NCBI GenBank assembly: GCA_018398765.1
Contig: JAHBMJ010001518.1
Coordinates: 1-29,160, forward strand
Length of the DNA: 29,160 bases
Origin: Chromera velia
Taxonomy: Eukaryota > Sar > Chromeraceae
Direction of reading: 5' to 3'
In this document: piece by piece, positions 21,747-29,160 of the stretch
Layout: each line of letters begins with the position of its first letter
How positions within the stretch are numbered: position 1 is the stretch's first letter
The notes under the pieces: model-generated
The model's input: the letters and a program-made list of their open reading frames with translations, nothing else
What the model was told of the DNA's origin: nothing
Databases searched by the model: none
Made by a program: the position numbers and the translations under genes

Positions 21747-23347
21747 ATGAGTGACTCCCCTCTTCTCGAGTCCGAGCGAACAGCCACAAACTGTTGCCTG
21801 AGGAGACGATGTGTGGTGCTGTCTATGTCACTTCTTGGATTGGGTGCGTGTGCAACAATCCTTTTCTTCGGATGGAGACGGCTGTTTGGCCCTTCCCCGT
21901 CTCTGCTCTTATCTCCTGAGGACCCAGGTAAATGTGAAGGACCTCCTTATTTGTATCTGTCTATGCATGGTGGAAGAAGGAAGAAAAAGGGGTACCACAA
22001 CATCATCAGGTTCTCCAGAGACGGCTGTTATTTGGGAAAAGTTTTGGAGGAGGACGAAAAGAAGGAGCCACGTCTCCAGGAACTTAGAGGGATGTACGAC
22101 TCCAGTGAGGGCCTCTTTGTGGCAGAAGCACAGCAAAAAGTAAGTCCGTCTGCAGTGTCACAAAAGACAAAGGCTTTCCCCCCAGCCGCTTCTTGTGTCC
22201 TTTCTTCTCATATTCTCAGTTGCTCCTTTGCCGCCCCGTCCGAGGTTCCCTCATTCCTTCTGCGTCCATCTCGTTTTTTTCTGCTTGTGTTTTCTCACCT
22301 GGTGTTACCTGCATTGTGCGGAACAACGGCAGGCGGCCCCGATGGTTGATACAAACACACCTGCTCGGCTTGTTCGTCTTCTGTCTTGTTTCTATCGCTT
22401 TTCAAATAGATGCAAAGAAAGTGTACATCCGTCCAAATTGTAGCAGAGTGCATTCGTTCATTCATTCATTCACTCATTCATTCATTCATCCGCTTCTCTT
22501 TCCACTGCACATGCACAAAGAAAGCAGAACTCGAGGATCCTTCTCTTTGAGACCTGCGAACCCTCGAAGGACAGGCTAAAGGAGCGACAGTTCACGAAGG
22601 TGTGGGCGGACAGCAAGGACGCACATGGTCTGATGCACCCGTACGGGTTTGCCATCAACCACGACAAGTATCTGTACGTGTCTAACCAGGACTCTCTTGC
22701 AGTCATTCGGTTCAGCCTGGAGACAGGAAAACTAGGGCCAAAATCTGAAGCTGTACTGCAGAAAGAGGTCGGCTGTTTTTCGAGAAGCTGCTTGATAATC
22801 GGATTGGACTACCACGTGTGGCCTTCTTTTTCTTTCCGCTGTAATGCACATCCAGGCTGAAAGGGGACTTGTCTCTTCGAATGATTCTCCTGTGTGTCTC
22901 GGGATCGCAATTCGGTCTGGTTGATTAATCATCTGCGTCTCTGTCTGTCTGTTTGCAGAAGTCCTCGAAGAAGAAGATTTACGATGGCACCTTCGTGCTG
23001 CTCGACAAAACAGGTGAGAACGTGTTTCTTTTTCCTTCTGCTCTCTCTGTGGAATCATTTTGGATTCCTTCTTCTCTTCTCCCTTGCTGTCCGTCCGTCT
23101 GTGTTTACCTCTGTTCCCATCCATGCGTGTGAGAGAGGCTTTTGGGGGGGGCCCGAGCAGGAACGAAAAGCAAAAAGTGCTTCCTTGCGTTGCGAGATAG
23201 ACGCCCAAACTCCTTCTTTGCCCCTGCACTGAATGCAGAGGAAATGCGAGGAATTTTGTTCGACAACAAGCACCGGCTCTATCTTGCCAACAAAGAGACG
23301 GGAGTCCAAGTCTACGATTCCAACGGTCTGTCTGTCTGTCTGTCTGT

Positions 23348-23388
<41 letters not shown>

Positions 23389-24907
23389 TCGTCTGCTGCT
23401 TCTGATGTGTTGGAGGACGCCTCTCTCAACTGATTCCAGACGAAGTCATCTTCACATATTTTGCCTAATACGAAACGAAGGCAACAACATCTGTATACAC
23501 TAACTGTTTTTTTGTTCTTGCAGGGCACCTGCTGCACACGCTCGAAGTTCACAACCCCATCTCTCTAGCGTGGCACAGTCACAGGCAGACTGTGTGGGTG
23601 GGAACGACAAAGAGCGGGGACGAGAGCTGGATCCCCGACATTGTAGGGAAGAAGCAGGGGAAGGTATTCGAGAAAACGAACTCGGCCCTTATCGAATTCG
23701 ATCCAGAGACACTGTCTCCAAAAACGGTTAGTCAGCAGGACGGACGTCTGGATGAATGGGTATGCAAACAAGATGATGTCAGGCAGGCGCAAAGAAGATC
23801 GATGGGTTTTACTGGCACAGCGCGGGAATGGGAGGAGTAAATGGAAATACTCAACTGACAGGGAGGCCTGGCAAGAAAGGTGGCGGGATGGTGGAATTAA
23901 ATTCACTTAGAGGGATTCCCATTTTTCTTCTACAGCAGTGGCTTTTTGAAACACTGACAGGAGCATATGCTCGCCCAGACTGGTTCAACTTCTTTGTGTT
24001 TTTCGATCAAACTCTTTCAGTCCCTCTGGATGAAATCCTGTCTCTGCAACAGATGCGCCTTTTCAGGAGCAGGTCAACAACCCTTTTGCAAGGGGACCAC
24101 CCGAATTGGAAAGAAACAGAGCGTCGGGTGTTTGTTCTCATACATTTCTCTTGTTGTTTACTTCTTCATTTGTTGTGTTTTCTCATTTGTTTTCAGATTC
24201 TCTTGGACAAACATCTGAAGCATCCGGCGGGTCTGGTCACCCACGGGGATTCGGTTTATGCAATCAGCCAGCGAGACGTCAGTCACTCAGGGAAGGAGAC
24301 AGAAGGCAGGCAGGCAGTCCGGCGACCTTGGAAGGATCCCTCTGCTTTGCATCCTTCTTTGTGCATTCCGCCAGTTGAAGTCAACATGTGATGAATCGAT
24401 CGTGTGGGCTGGGCGGAAGGAAGATTGTGGTACAGCTGGAGTGATTCGTCTTGGCCCCTCGAGTAATTAGGCAGAGGGGGTCTACACAGCACATCCTGAT
24501 ACTTGGAAGGTCGTGGGGGAATGAAGACGCAATCAAAAAATAAGACGAGAGTGGCTGCATGTGTTCCTGTTTGAGTCCGTATATTTTATTTTGTGTGTCG
24601 TCCTGTGTCTGCCGAATGGACTGCGTGTGTTTATCTCTACCACTAATTCTCGGTCTACCTGTGCCTATCTGCACTCTCCTTGTTTGTCTGTCTGTCCTGT
24701 TTCTGTATTTTGAAAGCAGGGAAGAAAAAGAGGAAAAGAAAAAGGAAGGTGAGAAACATAAACAAAGTCTGTCAAGCTGTCCTTCCTTGACGCTTGCAGG
24801 GCCCCGGAGCCATCTTGGAGTTCTCCATATCCAAACGGAAAAAAATCCGAACGATCGTCGATGAGCTTCCTGACGCCGGGGAACGTCTAATTATCTCCGA
24901 ATGTTGA
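21747..24907 (+). CDS. Membrane-anchored beta-propeller (NHL-like) protein, 7 exons, 388 residues
   Basis: Exons are 21747-22139, 22528-22767, 22959-23013, 23239-23325, 23524-23726, 24197-24277 and 24800-24907. Phases 0, 0, 1, 1, 0, 0 match at every junction; the sum is 1167 nt ending TGA. The N-terminus has a Cys-Cys pair, RRR, then one hydrophobic segment (residues about 23-43) with no obvious cleavage site, so a signal anchor with the C-terminal part in the lumen or outside is likely. The rest repeats a blade pattern of 40-50 residues: YLYLSMHGG, SEGLFVAEA..SRILLFE, HPYGFAINHDKYLYVSN, GILFDNKHRLYLAN, TVWVGTT..ALIEFDPET, HPAGLVTHGDSVYAISQRD. This resembles NHL or YncE-type six-blade propellers, which bind ligands or act as lactonases or scaffolds; no catalytic set could be assigned. 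It starts head to head with the Utp5-like gene. Confidence 0.8.
22451..22489. repeat. (TTCA)n microsatellite in intron 1 of the propeller gene
   Basis: About nine TTCA units lie in tandem with one CTCA variant, 40 bp before the exon 2 acceptor. Confidence 0.85.
23326..23391. repeat. (GTCT)n-(CT)n-(T)n tract at the start of intron 4 of the propeller gene
   Basis: The intron begins directly with about five GTCT units, then some 14 CT units and a T-run. The donor GT is therefore one of several identical GT sites spaced 4 bp apart. Confidence 0.88.
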
Positions 24908-26486
24908 GATAAGACAGACAGAGAAACATGCACAGCTTTTTGATTCAGAATTCCACCCTTTGACTGCATGGGTGGCAGATCGATCTTTCGATCGGTCAAG
25001 TAGAGCATCGCGAATGAAGTCTGAAAGAGAGACAACGCTTTGTTTTCTGTGTTTTTGTGCGGTCAGGCCGGAGGGCTAGGTCGCTCTCTCCTGTGCCGCT
25101 GCATGTATCTGCCGATGTTTCCCTTTTTTTCTCTCTCTCTTGCTTCTCCCTTTTTTTCTTAGCTGTCAAAAACAAGCGCAAAATTCCCCCAAAATTTAGG
25201 CTGTCGATGCTCTTTTGTATCGATTGTGGAACGCTCTCGTCACTCAGTGTACATGCACACATCCACTCACGCTAGGCTGGCAGTGCGAGAACCAGGTTCA
25301 TGACTGTCAGACTCGCGTCTGCCTGCTTTTCTTTTTTCTTGAGCGGGCGATGGATAGGTCAGTTCTTGCTCAAGTTTCTGTCTGTTTGGGGGGGGTTTTC
25401 ATCCTTCATCCCTGCGCACAACTGTGTGAGAAATTTGCGGTCGGCATAATGGCACCTTTGTACTCATAAATCTCACCCTCACCGCTGTACAGTACACTGA
25501 CTGTGTGCACTTTGGGACCCCGTGCGTGTGAATGATGAATGCTGATTGCTCTCCGGATTTGTGTGTTGCTGGCGTGCTCACATCGGTTTCGTATGCATAA
25601 GACGTCACAAAAAAATGTCAATTGTACAGCATGCAGTACAACCTCACCGAGCTCTTTCATTGCATCATACTCCGTCAAAAAATGTCTGGACTATGAAGTA
25701 CATGATGTGTAAGAATCATTATATGTTGTTCAATAAAACTTAAACCTCAATCGATCTATACAGTTAATTCAAGTTATTATTATGGTACGTCAATTCTGTA
25801 GCGTTAACAACATTTTTTTAAATACATAATGTAACGTATTAATGTTACTTATTCTTTTCTCACACATTGATATCTGTATGTAATATAATTTTAATGAGTA
25901 AATTTGTACTTTCAGTGTTGTGCACACTAATTAAAGTCTAGGGGTAATTTTCAAAAAAAAAAAAAAAATGTCATTTTCACTTTGTTTTATGTTTTCATGT
26001 AAGAAATGTGTGGTTCCCTAGTGTTTTTGCATCCCCACCATGGTTGTGAAAACAAAACAATTGTAGGTTTCATCATCATACTTAAAGAATAGTCAAAAGC
26101 CTAAGCCAAACCAAACTTTACAAGTGTTTTCACTTTGAAGGTTATTTTATATAGAGGTTATTATAATTTATATATTTTTTTTAGTGCCTTAGTCAGTGCC
26201 GAGCACTTCCCCGGAGTTTTTCTGTCTACCGGCTTTGTTTTGTGTCAAATGCTCCATCATCATCGATTTTTTTAGATGGCTAATGAAACATCTCAATTAT
26301 GTTTCACAAAGTTCCAGCTTTTAAAAACATAAGCTGACTAAGTTCCTCAGACTAACACTCTTTTGTCAAACGTAAGTGTTTTTTAATTTAAACCAAAATT
26401 TTTTTATTTTTCAGACTATATGGTCTAAATAATAATTGAAGGAGAAAAAAGAAAAGTGAAAAACGTGTAGCTACAATAAGAACAAG
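24908..26486. other. Intergenic, increasingly AT-rich, no gene seen
   Basis: 24908-25690 should hold the 3' UTR of the propeller gene; it has normal base composition and only short unconvincing open frames. From about 25690 to 26480 it is strongly AT-rich with an A-run at 25952-25967. No terminal repeats or recognisable element were found. Confidence 0.5.
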
Positions 26487-27032
26487 ACTGCTGATACCTT
26501 CCTTCCTGCTAGTCAAAAGGGCGAAAAAACAATACTACCGACACCTTCCTTCCTCCTGGTTAGAAAGGGCAAAAAAACAAAACTGCCGACATCTTCCTTC
26601 CTGCTGGTTAAAAGGAAGAAAAAACAACACTGCTGACACCTTTCTTTCTGCTGGTCAAAAGGGCAAAAAAACAAAACTGCCGACATTTTCTTTTCTGCTA
26701 GTCAAAAGGGCGAAAAAACAAAACTGCCGACACATTCCTTCCTGCTGGTCAAAAAGGTAAAAAAATAATACTGCTGATACCACCTCTCTACTGGTCAAAA
26801 AAGTGAAAAAACAAGACTGCCAACACTGTTCTTCCTGCTGGTCAAAAAAGCGAAAAAACAAGACTGCCAACACCTTCTTTCCTGCTGGTTAAAAGGGTAA
26901 AAAAACAAAACTGCCGACACCTTCCTTCCTGCTGGTCAAAAGGAGGGAAAAACAACACTGCCGACACCTTCTTTCCTGCTGGTCAAAAGGGTAAAAAAAC
27001 AAAACTGCCGACACCTTCCTTCCTGCTGATAC
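26487..27032. repeat. 47-bp minisatellite, about 12 copies
   Basis: A unit close to CTGCCGACACCTTCCTTCCT followed by GCTGGTCAAAAGGGYRAAAA and ACAAAA repeats about every 47 bp. The word CTGCCGACACC or a near variant starts near 26489, 26534, 26582, 26630, 26771, 26817, 26911, 26958 and 27005, among others. Copies towards the right end are more alike. The unit is not a multiple of three, so the open frame across it on the minus strand is a by-product. Confidence 0.93.
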
Positions 27033-27408
27033 TTCACAGCATCTTCACAGCCGGTTAATCACATGCATGCATGGCCCCGCGGAAAGCGAAGCGAGGGGCA
27101 CATGCATGTATGGGGGGCACTTAACAAACTTTCCCCCATAATTAATGTGTGTGCGTCAGGCGAAGGCAAAATACATGCTTTCCAGGGCCGTTCGCACTTA
27201 GAAACACGACCGTACGTGCATATTCTCGATCGGGACTCTTCCACAGAGATGGAAGATCATATGTGATTTGCTTAGTCAGGCAATTCTAAGGCTCTGAGTC
27301 ACTGTCCAATTAAATTGATTACAGGTGCTCACCAAAATTATTCTGGTAGCGATTGAACGGTGAAAGTGAGTGACCTTTATTTAATTTTAATCCTTGACAC
27401 TAGCTTTG

Positions 27409-27879
27409 ATGTCTCCTCTGTGCCGTGCCGTCTACTGTGTCTCCTCTCCAAATATGACGTCGGACCTTAAGCCAAAAGGAAAAGCGGGCCGATTTATTTT
27501 AAAGGTAGAGGCGGGGGGCATACAAGACGTTCTGATGTCAGTAGTGAATGATACGTTTCATGCTTTGAAGCTGGATGTCAAGGATGAGAATCAGGAAGTT
27601 AAACCTGACTCGGAGCGCCGCAGGTTTGTAAGTACGTATATTGAAGAAAAAAAAAAGAGTTTTGTGGACCTTGTCAGCAGAGCAGACTCGCTTGTGGCAG
27701 ACTTAAATAAGCTCAACAACTGGAGGTTCCTATTTTGCGTCTGCCTAGACAGCAATGAGAATGGGTTGAAATACTTGGAGAGGATTAGATTCAAGAAAGA
27801 GGAAGGTAGTAGGGCTGTGTGGCACAGCGCAGAGACGACAGACACTTCGGCCGTTCTGTTCTCCTGCGTGGACTTCTGA
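27409..27879 (+). CDS. Hypothetical protein, 156 residues (or 141 from the second ATG)
   Basis: The open frame starts with ATG at 27409; a second in-frame ATG at 27454 opens MTSDLKPKGKAGRF and looks like a better N-terminus. The product is mixed charged and helical (SERRRFVSTYIEEKKKSF, VSRADSLVADLNKLNNW), with no signal peptide or membrane segment. I recognise no family. It lies in an otherwise repetitive, AT-rich area. GTAAGTACG at 27628 is a perfect splice-donor match inside the frame, so it may instead be the first exon of a longer gene, or the frame may be chance. Base composition is lower in GC than the other genes. Confidence 0.4.
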   Translation: MSPLCRAVYCVSSPNMTSDLKPKGKAGRFILKVEAGGIQDVLMSVVNDTFHALKLDVKDENQEVKPDSERRRFVSTYIEEKKKSFVDLVSRADSLVADLNKLNNWRFLFCVCLDSNENGLKYLERIRFKKEEGSRAVWHSAETTDTSAVLFSCVDF

Positions 27880-29160
27880 TCAGTTAGTCTGAATTGTAGA
27901 CCCCCAAGTAGTCCGCATCTGCATGTGGTTAGCTTGAACTCTACCTGTCTGCATGCAACTAGAGAGCTAGGAGTTTTACTACAGACTGCATAGGGGTTGC
28001 AGGTTTGCTTGCAGATCAAACTGCCTCAATCCTTTTCTGCCTATCAGTTGTACTTTTCAGACGCTGTTGAAAGCTTGTTTTTATAGATCCAACTGACTGT
28101 ACTGACAATTGAAACTTTTGTACTAGAAAGTGACTTTTAATTTTCTATATATCACACTAAATTTTATATAAAAAACTAAGTCTTTAAAACACTTAAAATG
28201 ATTCTATTTATTGTTTCTTACCTGCATGAAAGTATGAACAACTTTTAAAGATAAGGTCTAATGGGTTTGTGGTGTGTATGTTAGAAATTGTTGGACGTGA
28301 GTGAGGTGAAAGAGTTATAGTATGTTGATATGTCGGAGAGTGATTGCAGACTCTGCAGGCATATGACAATGCGCAGTATAATGCACAAACAAGCTGACTT
28401 TTACTTTTAATGGAATACGCCAAATCCGTACACTGATGTAAGGAAAAAGCACACAGCGGGCAACCCCCATGAAAGGTAAAAATGAATGTCCGCAAACAGA
28501 TCTGCCGATTTGACACCCACAGAAAGCAGTTCAACCAAACAAATGTTGAGCACTATGACCGTACAAGAGGTAAATGCTTAGCTTCTGAAAGCTTGATCGA
28601 TCCATGGCCTCTAGCTAGAGGGCCTTGCCCACGACCAGCCATCATAGCGTTCTTGTTTTTTCTGGGTGAGGCCCGGCACTGGCCACTAGGTCTTAGTCCA
28701 CCCAAGAGCCCTACCTCCAAATTCTTATGCAAATAAGAGCTGCGCCTCTGAGTCACTTCCACAACTTCAGATCACTCGAGATTACCAGCCGTAATGCTTC
28801 CTCACGAAACCTAAGCACCGACAAACGGTCCTCCGAGAAAGGCTCAGTCTGACCTGCAGCACAGATATACAAAAATTCATAAAGTGGCTCACCTTCTGGC
28901 CACCCAGAGCTGGCCTCCTCATCCAGAAAGCCTTTCCAGCTCCTCATCTAGAGCTTGTTAGAGCGTACGCATGGAAGGGATTCAATAGAAGCTTTACTGG
29001 GGCAACTTCGTAGGCCCCTTTGCGTGAAGACGGGCCGTGCATGCCCTTCGTGATGGAAGATCGAAATTGCCCTCTCAGGGCAACCAGTAGAGTGAATGTT
29101 TTAGATCGGCCAACCATGTGACGGCCCCAGAAGGCAAGCTACACATTGCGGGCCAGGGCC
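27880..29160. other. No supported gene up to the right edge
   Basis: 28060-28240 is AT-rich; 28580-29160 returns to balanced composition with short open frames only (such as 28482-28736 plus and 28753-28947 minus). None shows a domain or joins to another exon. A repeat remnant is possible but not shown by the sequence. Confidence 0.4.

Noticed and set aside
26655..26873. Minus-strand open frame with repeated CFF..LTS motifs
   Set aside because: It is a translation of the 47-bp minisatellite.

Overview
The window looks like nuclear DNA of a photosynthetic relative of apicomplexans (a chromerid alveolate, most likely Chromera velia or close kin). The clues are a large protein with two apicomplexan-type AP2 DNA-binding domains, genes cut into many short exons, introns of about 190-630 nt, mid-range GC coding sequence interrupted by AT-rich islands, and a decayed Ty3/gypsy retrotransposon. 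Species is inferred from gene style, not from a database match.

Layout. 1-4765 (minus): a decayed Ty3/gypsy element with gag, zinc knuckle, protease, RT, RNase H and integrase in order, cut by the left edge. 4766-5393: AT-rich, no gene seen. 5394-6853 (minus): a 3-exon gene for a secreted protein of about 273 residues, family unknown. 6854-7861: shared upstream region. 7862-13116 (plus): a 3-exon AP2 factor of about 1479 residues; its first AP2 domain sits on its own exon in another frame from the long open frame and is easy to miss. 13117-16504: about 3.4 kb with no supported gene. 16505-21093 (minus): a 7-exon WDR43/Utp5-type U3 snoRNP (t-UTP) protein with WD40 propeller, Utp12 domain and acidic tail. 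21094-21746: divergent promoter region with a CpG-rich core. 21747-24907 (plus): a 7-exon membrane-anchored beta-propeller protein of 388 residues, family unknown. 24908-27393: AT-rich sequence and a 47-bp minisatellite. 27409-27879 (plus): a possible single-exon protein. 27880-29160: no supported gene.

The four multi-exon genes were built by hand by joining GT..AG introns whose phases agree; every junction keeps the frame and each model ends in a stop. None of the 16 introns has transcript support here. The genes form two divergent pairs (secreted protein/AP2 factor; Utp5/propeller protein), each sharing one upstream region. I see no operon-like functional system. The points most worth checking are the hidden AP2 cassette exon, the unusual GTC-starting splice donors, a 33-bp repeat that has multiplied just before a Utp5 splice acceptor, and the two unrecognised gene families.
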